NCBI RefSeq assembly: GCF_030268685.1
Contig: NZ_BSRQ01000013.1
Coordinates: forward strand, 62,001 to 126,000
Reading direction: 5' to 3'
DNA length: 64,000 nucleotides
From: Microtetraspora sp. NBRC 13810
Lineage (GTDB): Bacteria; Actinomycetota; Actinomycetes; Streptosporangiales; Streptosporangiaceae
The first letter of the stretch is position 1. Each line of letters opens with the position of its first letter. The notes under the pieces are model-generated. The model was not told where the DNA came from, did not search any database, and saw only the letters and a list, made by a program, of their open reading frames with translations. Shown here piece after piece: positions 40,898-53,375 of this stretch. A program made the position numbers and the translations under genes.

Positions 40898-42166
40898 ATG
40901 ATCCGTTACCGCGTGCGCGGTGGCAACGCACTGCAGGGGACCGCCTTCATCCAGGGTGCGAAGAACGCCGTGCTGCCCATGATCGGTGCCGCGCTGCTGG
41001 CGGCCGAGGGTCGCACGGTGCTGCGCAACGTGCCGATCATCGAGGACGTCCGGCGTGCGGTGGAGCTGGCCCAGTCCGTGGGCGCCCGCGTCGAGCTGCA
41101 CGAGGCCGAGCGGACGCTGGTGATCGACGCCTCCGGCGTGCGCAGCCCGGTGCTGCCCGCCGAGATCGCGCGCCGGTTCCGCGGCTCGGTGCTCTTCGTA
41201 CCGGCGCTGCTGCACCGGCTCGGCGAGGCGGTCATCGAGGGCGTCGGCGGCTGCAATCTGGGCAGCCGTAACCTCGACTTCCACTACCTGGGCTACAAGC
41301 GTCTCGGCGCCGTGGTGGACGAGGGCGACACCGTCATCCACGTCAAGGCGGCGGGCCTCACCGGCGCCCCGCTCTACCTCGACACCCCCTCGCACACCGG
41401 CACCGAGAACCTCATCATGGCCGCCGCCCTCGGCCGCGGCACCACCGTGATCGAGAACGCCGCGCTGGAGCCCGAGGTGCTCGACGTCATCGACATGCTC
41501 TCCCGGATGGGCGCGAAGATCACCGGTGGCGGCACCGGGTTCATCACGGTCGAGGGCGTCGAGGAGCTGCGCGCGGTCGAGCACACCGTGATGCCGGACC
41601 GGCTCGACGCGGGCGTCTTCGCGATGGCGGCGGCGATCAGCGGCGGCGAGGTCCACCTGGTGGGCGCCGACCTGGAGCACCTCGGCGTGGTCCGGTGGAA
41701 GCTGGAGCAGATGGGCGTGGAGTTCCACCAACAGGGCGCGGTGCTGCACGTGCGCAGGGACCGGGCGCTCCGCCCGATCAACGTGATCACCGACACCTAC
41801 CCCGGCTTCGCCACCGACCTCCAGTCGCCGATCATGACCGTGGCGTGCCTCGCCGACGGCGCCAGCTACATCCACGAGCGCATCTTCGACGGCCGTTTCG
41901 CCCTCGCCGGCGAGCTGAACAAGATGGGCGCGCACATCGAGGTGCAGGACAGCAGGGCCGTCGTGCACGGCCCGACGCCGCTCACCGGCACCGAGGTGAC
42001 CGCGCACGACCTGCGGTCCGGCATCGCCCTCGTGCTCGCCGGCCTGGCCGCCGAGGGCGAGACCATGATCTCGAACGGGTATTTGATCGACCGCGGCCAC
42101 TCGCATCTGGCCGACCGGATGCAGGCTCTGGGGGCGGATGTCCGGAGAGAAGTTTCACCCACTTGA
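40898..42166 (+). CDS. murA: MurA-family UDP-GlcNAc 1-carboxyvinyltransferase
   Basis: Transfers enolpyruvate from PEP to UDP-GlcNAc, the first committed step of peptidoglycan synthesis. A 422-residue protein with the EPSP-synthase fold: GAKNAVLPMIGAALLA at the N-terminus and HDLRSGIALVLAGLAAEGET with the conserved Arg near the end. The catalytic loop residue is Cys119 (GGCNLGSRNLDFH), so this copy keeps the fosfomycin-type cysteine rather than the Asp of mycobacteria. The ATG at 40898 follows AAGGAG by about 10 bases; a TTG at 40889 is too close to that site. It may be one of two paralogues; the motif GSRNLDFH is slightly divergent. Confidence 0.88.
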   Translation: MIRYRVRGGNALQGTAFIQGAKNAVLPMIGAALLAAEGRTVLRNVPIIEDVRRAVELAQSVGARVELHEAERTLVIDASGVRSPVLPAEIARRFRGSVLFVPALLHRLGEAVIEGVGGCNLGSRNLDFHYLGYKRLGAVVDEGDTVIHVKAAGLTGAPLYLDTPSHTGTENLIMAAALGRGTTVIENAALEPEVLDVIDMLSRMGAKITGGGTGFITVEGVEELRAVEHTVMPDRLDAGVFAMAAAISGGEVHLVGADLEHLGVVRWKLEQMGVEFHQQGAVLHVRRDRALRPINVITDTYPGFATDLQSPIMTVACLADGASYIHERIFDGRFALAGELNKMGAHIEVQDSRAVVHGPTPLTGTEVTAHDLRSGIALVLAGLAAEGETMISNGYLIDRGHSHLADRMQALGADVRREVSPT

Positions 42167-42305
42167 AAACAGCCACTTTACGGCTCTGACCTGTAGCTTT
42201 ACCACGACTAGCGGTCTGTCGAACCGTATTCCGGAAAATCCGGGCGTGACATTATGGCCCTCGCGAGCGATCGTTCCAAAAGAGAGCACTGCAACGGACG
42301 GCAGG

Positions 42306-43655
42306 ATGGGACGAACATTGGTGGAGCGGGGCGAAGAAACACCCCGAGTGTCACGCCCGGGCGCCATGACACCGGATCTCACCATCGGCGTGGTGGGGCC
42401 CCATGATCTGGTCGAGCGCGTGATGCTGATGGGGCATGCCGCGGCGCCGCTGCCGTGCCGCCTCGTGGCGGCCGCCTACAGGGACGAGCAAGAGGCGGCC
42501 GACAAGGTGACACGGCTGGGACCGGGCGTCGACGCGTGCCTGTTCGCCAGCCCGGTTCCCTACGAGCTGGCGAGACGGTCGGGCGTGTTGACGATGCCCG
42601 CGACCTACGTACAGCTCGGCGGGGCGGCGCTGGTGGCGGCACTCGCGAAGGCGGCACTGGACGAGCGCATCGATCCGCAACGGGTCAGCATCGACGTGCT
42701 GACCCGGGCGGATGTCGAGGAGGCGTACTCGGATCTCGGCCTGGCGAGCGCCGAGGTGCACAGCCGGGACGAACCCGGCGCCACCGGCACGATCGCCGCG
42801 TATCACGAACGGCTGGCCCGGCAGGGCGCCACCAGCGGCGCCCTGACGTGTCTGCCCGCCGTGGCGGAACGGCTGCAGGCGGCGGCGATCCCGGTGATCC
42901 GGGTCAGGCCGACGTCGGCGGCGGTCCGTACGGCACTGCACACCGCGGCGCTGCTCGGCGCCCACCACCGGCTGGAGGAGTCCCAGCTCACGGTGGTCGT
43001 GGTGGAGGTGCCGACGCTGCGCGAGCCGGTACGGCGGGCGGCGCCGCGTTACTGGCGCGACGAGTTACGCCTGTCCCTGCACCGGCTCCTGGTGCAGGAG
43101 GCCAATCGGATCAACGCGACGGTGTGGCCGATCGACGACCACAGCTATCTCGTCACCGCCACCCGCGGTTCGGTGGCCTCGGCCACCGACGGGTTCCGCA
43201 TCCTGCCCTTCGCGGGCCGGATCAGGGACGAGCTGGGTCTCGCGGTCGAGGTGGGCGTCGGCATGGGCCGTACGACGCACGACGCCGAGAGCCACGCCAG
43301 GGCGGCGCTCGCCCGCACCCAGGCGGGCAAGCAGGCGCAGGGCTTCGCGGTGGACCGCGAGGGCCGCGCGCTGATCCCGGCGCCCCGGATGCCCCCCGCG
43401 GGCTCCGGGCCGATCAAGCCCAAGGGCGTGGAGGTGCTGGCACGCCTCGCGGCCAAACTGGAGGGCGGGGACACCGTGGTCGACGCCGAGAGCGCCGGCC
43501 GCATGCTCGGTGTGACCCCGCGTACGGCACGGCGGTTGCTGCGCACGCTGGTTGACGAGGGACTCGCGTGGCCGCTGCCGCCCAACCGCACCCCCCAGCC
43601 GGGCCGCCCGCGCCAGCTCTACCGGCTGATCGTGGAGAAGCTGGGCACACGCTAG
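42306..43655 (+). CDS. Helix-turn-helix regulator with a nucleotide-cyclase-like (GGDEF-like) central domain
   Basis: A roughly 449-residue protein. The conserved part begins MTPDLTIGVVGPHDLVERVM (residue 21 of this model) and reads as an alpha/beta sensor domain. The middle (about 260-370) holds VGVGMGRTTHDAESHARAAL, a GGDEF/GTP-cyclohydrolase-III-like pattern without an intact GGDEF loop. The C-terminal 70 residues form a winged HTH (DAESAGRMLGVTPRTARRLL). The start is uncertain: ATG at 42306 or at 42366, neither with a good ribosome site. It may regulate its own operon; target genes unknown. A strong terminator follows. Confidence 0.7.
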   Translation: MGRTLVERGEETPRVSRPGAMTPDLTIGVVGPHDLVERVMLMGHAAAPLPCRLVAAAYRDEQEAADKVTRLGPGVDACLFASPVPYELARRSGVLTMPATYVQLGGAALVAALAKAALDERIDPQRVSIDVLTRADVEEAYSDLGLASAEVHSRDEPGATGTIAAYHERLARQGATSGALTCLPAVAERLQAAAIPVIRVRPTSAAVRTALHTAALLGAHHRLEESQLTVVVVEVPTLREPVRRAAPRYWRDELRLSLHRLLVQEANRINATVWPIDDHSYLVTATRGSVASATDGFRILPFAGRIRDELGLAVEVGVGMGRTTHDAESHARAALARTQAGKQAQGFAVDREGRALIPAPRMPPAGSGPIKPKGVEVLARLAAKLEGGDTVVDAESAGRMLGVTPRTARRLLRTLVDEGLAWPLPPNRTPQPGRPRQLYRLIVEKLGTR

Positions 43656-43663
43656 GCCGGTCT

Positions 43664-43697
43664 TTCGCCGGGTCCGCGCCCGCGTGGACCCGGCGAA
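43664..43697 (+). terminator. Strong hairpin after the HTH regulator
   Basis: A perfect 12-bp stem (TTCGCCGGGTCC with GGACCCGGCGAA) around a 10-base loop lies 8 bases beyond the stop codon. A T-run is absent, as is common in high-GC hosts. Confidence 0.6.
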
Positions 43698-44093
43698 GCC
43701 GTGCCCCGGCGGCCGATAAAGCGTCTTTTCCCGCCGGACACCATTCCCGGCCATTCATCGGCCGCTCGCCGCCATTAGGCCGGAGTTCTCCCGGCGGTCA
43801 CTTCGGTAATTGCCATTTCCCGAACCTGACTGGCCGGTTTGACTTCTTGTCCGAGGTGCGGCATGTCAGGTGTCGTCCGAGGTCACGGCCTTGATCCAGG
43901 CCGGAAACACCGGGTTCCGGACCCGGTTGACCGTGCGGCGGGCGGGGGTGTGGACGCGGCCTGCGGCGATACCCCGAGTGTCCGATCCGGACAGCACCAA
44001 AAATGGGAAACGGGCGCTGGAGCCCCGGTGTCTCCGGCCGATCTTCGCCTCCCGGGGCGACGACACGCCGTCCCCTTGGTAGTCTCGATGACA
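43698..44093 (+). other. Long leader region before metH
   Basis: No convincing gene is present in these roughly 400 bases; the antisense and short forward frames have shadow-like composition. The stretch is locally less GC-rich around 43730-43860 and holds a small perfect hairpin at about 43910-43930 (CCGGGT with ACCCGG). The metH promoter presumably lies here, upstream of the riboswitch, but I cannot place it. Confidence 0.5.
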
Positions 44094-44170
44094 GGTCGAG
44101 AGGCGCTGCAACGGGCTCCGGTCCGCCACGCTCGGCCTTGACGACCACCGGACAAGGGCGCCTCCCACTC
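44094..44170 (+). promoter_or_regulatory. S-adenosylhomocysteine (SAH) riboswitch controlling metH
   Basis: The stretch GAGGCGCTGCAAC (44100-44112) and its 3' partner GCGCCTC (44158-44164) form a perfect 7-bp stem. TCCGGT (44117-44122) pairs with ACCGGA (44147-44152) to make an inner helix. CGAG (44097-44100) can pair with CTCG (44131-44134), giving a pseudoknot-like layout. The GCGCTGCAAC box, the GCTCGG box and the closing GGCGCC-type strand match the SAH riboswitch, known upstream of ahcY and metH in actinobacteria and proteobacteria. SAH binding would be expected to raise metH expression. Assignment is by eye from the consensus. Confidence 0.72.
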
Positions 44171-44187
44171 AAACGGGAGGTGATCCG

Positions 44188-47868
<3,681 letters not shown>

Positions 47869-47977
47869 CGCCCGGCCCGCTGACGGCGGCCCGTCCGGCA
47901 CGACGGACGAGCCGCCCCTGGGGCAGGCGCCCGGCTCTTGCTACCTTGGAGACTCCTCGGCGAGTCGAGGGGGGCTC

Positions 47978-49108
47978 ATGGACCTACCTGTCTTCGGTGA
48001 CACACCGCACATCGGGCGGATCGTCCCGTCGATCCTCGCGGCACTGGGCGTTCCGGCGTTCCACAACACGGTGGACGTGCCGGAGGTGTCGGGCGCCTGC
48101 CTGCTGCTGATCGACGGTCTCGGCTGGGAGCTGCTCGAAGCGCATCCCGAGGACGCGCCGGTGCTCACCTCCCTCGCGCGCACCCCGTTCCAGGTGGGCT
48201 TCCCCTCGACGACGGTGGCCGGGCTGGCCGCGTACGGCACGGGGCTGGCCACCGGGGAGCACGGCATGACCGGCTACACCTTCGACCTTCCCGGCACCGG
48301 CATGCTGAACGCGCTGCGCTGGCGCACCCACCCGGAGGGCGTCGACCTGCGGCAGACGCTTCCCGCGCAGGAGGTGCAGCCGCTGCCGACGACGTTCGCC
48401 CGCGCCGCGGCGGCCGGCGTCGAGGCGACCGTGGTCTCCTCCGCGCAGTTCGCCGGCACGCCGCTCACCAACGCCGTCCAGCGGGGCGGCCGTTACGTCG
48501 GGGTGCACGCCCTGGGCGACCTGGCGGCGGCGGCGCTGCGGGCCGTACGCGGCCCGCGCGGCTTCTGCTACGCCTACCACGCCGACCTCGACGCCATGGG
48601 CCACCTCTACGGGCCCGGCTCGGCGGAGTGGCGGATGCAGCTTCGCCAGGTGGACCGGCTGGTGGAGTCGCTGGCGGACGGGCTGCCGCCGGGCGGCATG
48701 CTCGGCGTGGTCGCCGACCACGGCATGGTCCGGCTGGACGGGTCCGTGCTCGACCTGGAGCAGGCGCCGCACCTGCTCGCGGGCGTCCGCGCGGTGGGCG
48801 GCGAGGTCCGGGCGCGGCACCTCTACACCTCGGACGGCACGGCGCCGGATGTGGTGGCCGCGTGGCGCGAGGAGGTGGGCTCGCGGGCCTGGGTGGCGAC
48901 CCGGGAGGAGGCGATCGAGGCCGGCTGGTTCGGCCCCACGGTCAGCGACCGGGTACGGCCCCGCATCGGTGACGTCCTCGTGGCCGCGAAGGGCGGTTTC
49001 GGGATGGTCCGACGCCTGGCGGAGCCGCGCGAGTCGGCCCTGATCGGCCAGCACGGCTCCATCACCTCGGCCGAACAACTCGTCCCGTTCGCCGTCGCTT
49101 ACGGGTAG
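47978..49108 (+). CDS. Alkaline-phosphatase-superfamily nucleotide pyrophosphatase/phosphodiesterase-like enzyme
   Basis: A 376-residue cytoplasmic protein. LLLIDGLGWELL supplies the first metal Asp, FPSTTVAGLAAYGTG carries the Thr nucleophile typical of NPP enzymes, and YAYHADLDAMGHLYGP and VVADHGMV hold the remaining metal ligands. It belongs to the type I phosphodiesterase/nucleotide pyrophosphatase branch. The ATG at 47978 follows a GGGGGG tract. Substrate unknown. It may be co-transcribed with metH, 109 bases upstream. Confidence 0.88.
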   Translation: MDLPVFGDTPHIGRIVPSILAALGVPAFHNTVDVPEVSGACLLLIDGLGWELLEAHPEDAPVLTSLARTPFQVGFPSTTVAGLAAYGTGLATGEHGMTGYTFDLPGTGMLNALRWRTHPEGVDLRQTLPAQEVQPLPTTFARAAAAGVEATVVSSAQFAGTPLTNAVQRGGRYVGVHALGDLAAAALRAVRGPRGFCYAYHADLDAMGHLYGPGSAEWRMQLRQVDRLVESLADGLPPGGMLGVVADHGMVRLDGSVLDLEQAPHLLAGVRAVGGEVRARHLYTSDGTAPDVVAAWREEVGSRAWVATREEAIEAGWFGPTVSDRVRPRIGDVLVAAKGGFGMVRRLAEPRESALIGQHGSITSAEQLVPFAVAYG

Positions 49109-49177
49109 ACATCCCTTTTGAGCCAGGTCCGTAATTTGCGAGCCATTTGTCGGCCTGGACCGATAGTGTCATGAGCC

Positions 49178-50128
49178 ATGCATCAGGACACTGCTGACCG
49201 CCGCAAGGGCATCATGATCTGGTCGGCACTCGGGATCGTCTACGTGGTGTGGGGCTCCACCTACCTCGGCATCCGCATCGTCATCGAGACCGTGCCACCG
49301 CTGCTCAGCGGTTCGATGCGGTTCGTGGTGGCCGCGGCGCTGCTCTCGCTCGTCCTGCTGGTCAAGCCGGGCCGCCAGGCGTTCAGGATGACGGCGAAGC
49401 AGTTCTGGAGCGCGGCGCTGATCGGCGTCCTGCTGCTGACCGGCGGCAACGGCATGGTGGCGGTGGCCGAGCAGCACATCTCCAGCGGGCTGGCCGCGCT
49501 GCTGGTCGCCTCCACCCCCCTGTGGCTGGTGATCTTCCGGATCGCCGTCAGGGACCGGCCCAGGATGCTCACGCTGGCCGGCGTCCTCGTCGGGTTCTGC
49601 GGCGTCGCCGTGCTGTCGCTGACCGGCGGCGGCGGCACGTCCAGCATGGTCGGCATCGTGACCATCCTGGTCGCCTCGGTGTCGTGGTCGATCGGCTCGT
49701 TCCTGTCGGCCTACCTGCCGATGCCCGCCAACCCGTTCGCCGGCAGCGTGGTGGAGATGATCTGCGGCGGGGTCGCCCTCGGCGTGGTCGGCTCCCTCCT
49801 CGGCGAGCAGGTGAACTTCGCGGACATCTCCGCTCGTTCCTGGCTGGCGCTGGCCTACATGATCCTGGTCGGCTCGCTCGTCGGCTTCACGTCCTACGTC
49901 TGGCTCCTCGGCAACGCCCCGATCTCCCTGGTCTCCACCTACGCCTACGTCAACCCGGTGGTCGCGGTGATCCTGGGCGCCCTCATCCTCAGCGAGCCGG
50001 TCACCGGCATGATGCTGGTCTCCGGCCTGATCATCGTCATCGGCATCGTCCTGGTCGTCTCCACCGAACGCCGCCGCCCCAAGGCCACCCCCGACCCCGA
50101 CCTCGAACCGAAACTGTCCACGGCGTGA
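49178..50128 (+). CDS. EamA/DMT-superfamily exporter
   Basis: A 316-residue membrane protein with about ten transmembrane helices arranged as two EamA halves. Hallmarks are VVWGSTYLGIRIVIE in the first half and YVNPVVAVILGALILSEP at the end of the second. Members export metabolites or amino acids; the substrate is not readable. Convergent with the aminotransferase gene. Confidence 0.9.
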   Translation: MHQDTADRRKGIMIWSALGIVYVVWGSTYLGIRIVIETVPPLLSGSMRFVVAAALLSLVLLVKPGRQAFRMTAKQFWSAALIGVLLLTGGNGMVAVAEQHISSGLAALLVASTPLWLVIFRIAVRDRPRMLTLAGVLVGFCGVAVLSLTGGGGTSSMVGIVTILVASVSWSIGSFLSAYLPMPANPFAGSVVEMICGGVALGVVGSLLGEQVNFADISARSWLALAYMILVGSLVGFTSYVWLLGNAPISLVSTYAYVNPVVAVILGALILSEPVTGMMLVSGLIIVIGIVLVVSTERRRPKATPDPDLEPKLSTA

Positions 50129-50172
50129 CACGCGGGTGAGGCGGTGACGGGGGCCGGCGACGGTAGGCGTCC

Positions 50173-51237
50173 TCAGGCTCGGGTTCTGAAGGCGGCGGCG
50201 GCCTTGAGGAAGGCGTCGTTGGCCTCGGGGTCGCCGATGGAGATGCGGGCGCCCTCCGGGTGGAAGGGGCGGACGGCGACGCCCTCGGCGGCGCAGGCGG
50301 CGGCGAAGGCGGCGGTGTCCTCGCCGAGCCGGAGCCAGACGAAGTTGGCCTCGCTGGAGGGCACCTCCCAGCCCTGGGAGAGCAGCGCCTCGCGGACCCG
50401 GGTGCGCTCCTTGACCACCGCTTCGACCCGCTCCAGCAACTCCTCCTCGGCGGCGAGCGAGGCGACCGCGGCGGCCTGGGCGATGTGGTTGACGGCGAAG
50501 GGCACCATGACCTTGCGGACGGCGGTCGCGACGGGCTCGGCCGCGATCATGTAACCGGTGCGCAGACCGGCCAGGCCGTACGCCTTGGAGAAGGTGCGCA
50601 GGACGGCCACGTTGGGGCGGTCGCGGTACAGGGACAGGCCGTCGGGGACGTCGGCGTCGCGCACGTACTCGCGGTACGCCTCGTCCAGGACCACCAGCAC
50701 GTCCTGTGGCACCCGGTCCAGGAAGGCGGTGAGCTCCGCGCGGCGGACCACGGTGCCGGTCGGGTTGTTCGGCGAGCACACGATGACCATGCGGGTCCGC
50801 TCGGTGATCGCCTCGGCCATGGCGTCCAGGTCGTGCGACTCGCCGGCCAGCGGGACGCGCACCGACGTGACCCCGGCCAGGTCGGCGAGCAGCGGGTATG
50901 CCTCGAAGGACCGCCAGGCGTAGACGACCTCGGCGCCCGGCTCGGCCAGCGTCGCCAGCAACTGCTGGGTGACGGTCACGGAGCCGGGGCCCAGCGCGAC
51001 GTGCTCGGCGGGCACGCCGTACCGGGCGGCGATGGTCTCGGTGAGCCGCACGGCAGCCGGGTCGGGATAGCGGTGCACCTCGCGCGCCGCCGCCGCGATC
51101 GCCTCCAGCACGGAGGGCAGCGGCTCGTACGGCGTCTCGTTCGAGGACAGCTTGTAGGAACGGCCGTCGGGGGAGGTGACGCTCTTACCGGCCTGATAAG
51201 CGGGCACGGTGTCCAAAATGGCGCGGAAACGAGGCAT
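50173..51237 (-). CDS. hisC: HisC-family (histidinol-phosphate/aromatic) aminotransferase
   Basis: A 354-residue class I/II PLP aminotransferase. [14 protein letters not shown] is the N-terminal signature of the histidinol-phosphate family. [11 protein letters not shown] and [10 protein letters not shown] form the cofactor pocket, and the Schiff-base lysine is in [16 protein letters not shown]. No other his genes are nearby, so it may be an aromatic (phenylalanine or tyrosine) aminotransferase paralogue rather than the his-operon enzyme. Function within the family is therefore open. Confidence 0.88.
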   Translation of the reverse strand: MPRFRAILDTVPAYQAGKSVTSPDGRSYKLSSNETPYEPLPSVLEAIAAAAREVHRYPDPAAVRLTETIAARYGVPAEHVALGPGSVTVTQQLLATLAEPGAEVVYAWRSFEAYPLLADLAGVTSVRVPLAGESHDLDAMAEAITERTRMVIVCSPNNPTGTVVRRAELTAFLDRVPQDVLVVLDEAYREYVRDADVPDGLSLYRDRPNVAVLRTFSKAYGLAGLRTGYMIAAEPVATAVRKVMVPFAVNHIAQAAAVASLAAEEELLERVEAVVKERTRVREALLSQGWEVPSSEANFVWLRLGEDTAAFAAACAAEGVAVRPFHPEGARISIGDPEANDAFLKAAAAFRTRA

Positions 51238-51285
51238 GGCCTCACGATAGTACGCAGGGGTGGCGTGACGACCCGGAGGGCGCGC

Positions 51286-51951
51286 TCACTCCTTGAGGGA
51301 GCGGAGCATCGGCGGGTGGAGCAGCTCGGCCGGGCCGCGGCGGTAGAGCTTCGCGGGCCGGCCGCCGTCGCGGGTGGTGGTGCCGCCGGTGGGCATCAGG
51401 AAGCCCTCGGCCTTGGTCACCTTGCGGTGGAAGTTACGCGGGTCGAGCGGGCGGCCCCAGACGATCTCGTAAACCCGCCGCAGGTCGGCCACGGTGAACT
51501 CGGGCGGGCAGAAGGCGGCGCCGAGCGAGGTGTACTCCAGCTTGCCCCTGGCCCGCTCGATGCCGTCGATCATGATCCGGCGGTGGTCGAACGCCATCTC
51601 GCGCAGCTCGGAGGTGGGCTGCCAGCTCATGTGCGCCTCGGTGGAGGCGGGCAGGTCGGGGGCGAGGCCGAGGTAGGCGACGCTGAGCACCCGCTGGCGC
51701 GGGTCGCGGTCGGGGTAGCCGTAGGTCTGGAGCTGCTCCAGGTGGACCGGCGCCCCCGGCAGCCCGGCCCGCTCGGCGAGCACCCGGCCGGCGGCGGCGG
51801 GCAGATCCTCGTCCAGGTGGATGAACCCGCCCGACAGCGCCCAGCGGCCCACGTAGGGCGGATGGTCGCGTCGCCAGACGAGCGCGCTGAGCGCCTGGCA
51901 GCGCACGGTGAGCACGACGAGGTCCACGCTGACCGGGATGTTCGGGACCAT
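51286..51951 (-). CDS. NrtR-like regulator: degenerate Nudix plus winged helix
   Basis: A 221-residue protein. The N-terminal half is a Nudix fold (ALSGGFIHLDEDLPAAAGRV), but the Nudix box lacks two of the key glutamates: where RE-x-x-EE is expected it reads RVLAER. This is typical of NrtR, which binds ADP-ribose-like ligands without hydrolysing them. The C-terminal half is a winged helix (VADLRRVYEIVWGRPLDPRN, FHRKVTKAEGFL). NrtR represses NAD-synthesis genes, none of which lie here. The ATG at 51951 fits; a GTG at 51960 is an alternative. Confidence 0.8.
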   Translation of the reverse strand: MVPNIPVSVDLVVLTVRCQALSALVWRRDHPPYVGRWALSGGFIHLDEDLPAAAGRVLAERAGLPGAPVHLEQLQTYGYPDRDPRQRVLSVAYLGLAPDLPASTEAHMSWQPTSELREMAFDHRRIMIDGIERARGKLEYTSLGAAFCPPEFTVADLRRVYEIVWGRPLDPRNFHRKVTKAEGFLMPTGGTTTRDGGRPAKLYRRGPAELLHPPMLRSLKE

Positions 51952-52012
51952 GTGAGGCACGCTACACCGAGTGAGCGGGTACCAGGTGACGCATGTGTGA
52001 AGCGGTCAACGG

Positions 52013-53068
52013 TCAGAGCGGGTCCAGATAGGCCGGATGCCAGTCGGTCACCACCGAGCCGCCGCGCATGTCCCGGTAGGCCGCGTCCACCCTGGCCTTG
52101 AGTGCCGCCATGTCCTTGTCGTGCGCGTTCACCTGCACGCGGAGGTTCTCGAACTGCCGCCTGATCTCCGCATCCTTCAGGGCGACGTCCCGCGCGTCCT
52201 CCACGTGCGCGACCGCCTTCTCGATGTCGGCCTCGTACCTGGGGTCGTGCAGGCGGTGCCAGAGCTGCGTGAGCCTCTTCTCGGCCGGGTAGAGCGCCCC
52301 TCTCTCCTGCGGCGTGAGGAGGCGGTTGTTGCGCAGGCCGCCCGCGTAGTTCTCGAAGTAGTCGTAGCGCTGGATGCCGGTGATCCCGCCGCCCGTGTAT
52401 CGAGCCCTTCCCCGTTTGGCGATCTCCTCCATCATGGTCCGCATCTGCCCGGCGATCGGCTGCCACTCCGCCTTGTTCCTGAGCAGCGTGCGCTGGGAGG
52501 CGTTGAGGGCGCTCTCCGCGTGCAGCAGCGAGGTGCGGGCCGCCTGGACCCTGGACGCCAGGGCCGGTCTGTCCGGTTTCGCCGCCCCGCGCCGGGTGAG
52601 CGCCCCGAACATCTCGCCGATCTTCCCCATGCCGGTGCGCAGCGCCTTGACGACCCACGTGACCAGTTTGCCGAGCCGGTGCAGGACGAAGGCGCGCACC
52701 CCGGGCTGGAGCGCGAGCATCACCGCCGCGCCGCCGACGCCGGCGGCCCAGGTGAGCTTCGAGCTCGCCCAGTCGTGCAGGCCGCCGGCCACCCTGAGCA
52801 CGCCGCCGGCGATGTTCGCCCGCCCGGCGAGATCTGCCGCCTGGGCCAGCGCCCCGCCCTGTCCCATCACGTTCGCACGGGCGACGTCCGACGCCTCGCC
52901 GCGATCGGCGTCCGCGTACCGCTGGTACGCCCCACCGTCGGTGGCGATCCGCGAGTGCACCGCGGCGGACTTCTCCCACGAGGACGCCGTGGGGTCCACG
53001 TCGGGCAGATCGGGCAGCCGGTCGAGCCCCAGCACGCGGTAGCCGGTGTCCACCATGACGTCGCCCAT
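52013..53068 (-). CDS. Putative membrane-associated protein of a WXG100-like cassette
   Basis: A 351-residue protein with no named family I can assign. Residues 1-70 resemble WXG-type helical hairpins (ASSWEKSAAVHSRIATDGGA). A hydrophobic segment follows (TWAAGVGGAAVMLALQPGV). Then comes a long charged helical region and an Arg/Asn-rich part (TGIQRYDYFENYAGGLRNN). The ATG overlaps the previous stop by one base (TGATG), so it is translationally coupled to the WXG-like gene. A type VII secretion substrate or anchor role is inference. Confidence 0.6.
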   Translation of the reverse strand: MGDVMVDTGYRVLGLDRLPDLPDVDPTASSWEKSAAVHSRIATDGGAYQRYADADRGEASDVARANVMGQGGALAQAADLAGRANIAGGVLRVAGGLHDWASSKLTWAAGVGGAAVMLALQPGVRAFVLHRLGKLVTWVVKALRTGMGKIGEMFGALTRRGAAKPDRPALASRVQAARTSLLHAESALNASQRTLLRNKAEWQPIAGQMRTMMEEIAKRGRARYTGGGITGIQRYDYFENYAGGLRNNRLLTPQERGALYPAEKRLTQLWHRLHDPRYEADIEKAVAHVEDARDVALKDAEIRRQFENLRVQVNAHDKDMAALKARVDAAYRDMRGGSVVTDWHPAYLDPL

Positions 53069-53370
53069 CAGGCGTCCATCACCCGCGCGACGCCGGTGAC
53101 GTTGGCGTTCTCGGTGTGCGTGTCGGTGTCCGCCATGGCCAGCTGGCCGGCGCCGGCGAAGCCGAGCCGCCCGGTCACCTCGTCCCACCCGGCGACGTAG
53201 GAGGCCAGGAACTCGCGGTAGGGTCCGGCGACCTCGTCATAGGGCACCGGCGACTCGCCGCCCATCCCGTCCATCCGCGCCCGGTGGAGCGCGTGCTCCT
53301 CCGCCAGCTCGCGCAGGCCGCGCCCGGCGGCGCGCCGGCCCTCTGCGTCGATCTCCCGGACGTCGTCCAC
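53068..53370 (-). CDS. WXG100-like/EspC-like small helical protein
   Basis: A 100-residue, mostly helical protein starting at GTG, with AGGAGAG upstream. It contains FLASYVAGWDEVTGRLGFAG, a W-containing turn in the place of the WXG loop, but no strict WXG motif. Its size, position and partners (YbaB-like gene before, larger gene after) match actinobacterial type VII-related trios. Function not proven. Confidence 0.55.
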   Translation of the reverse strand: MDDVREIDAEGRRAAGRGLRELAEEHALHRARMDGMGGESPVPYDEVAGPYREFLASYVAGWDEVTGRLGFAGAGQLAMADTDTHTENANVTGVARVMDA

Positions 53371-53375
53371 GGTCG

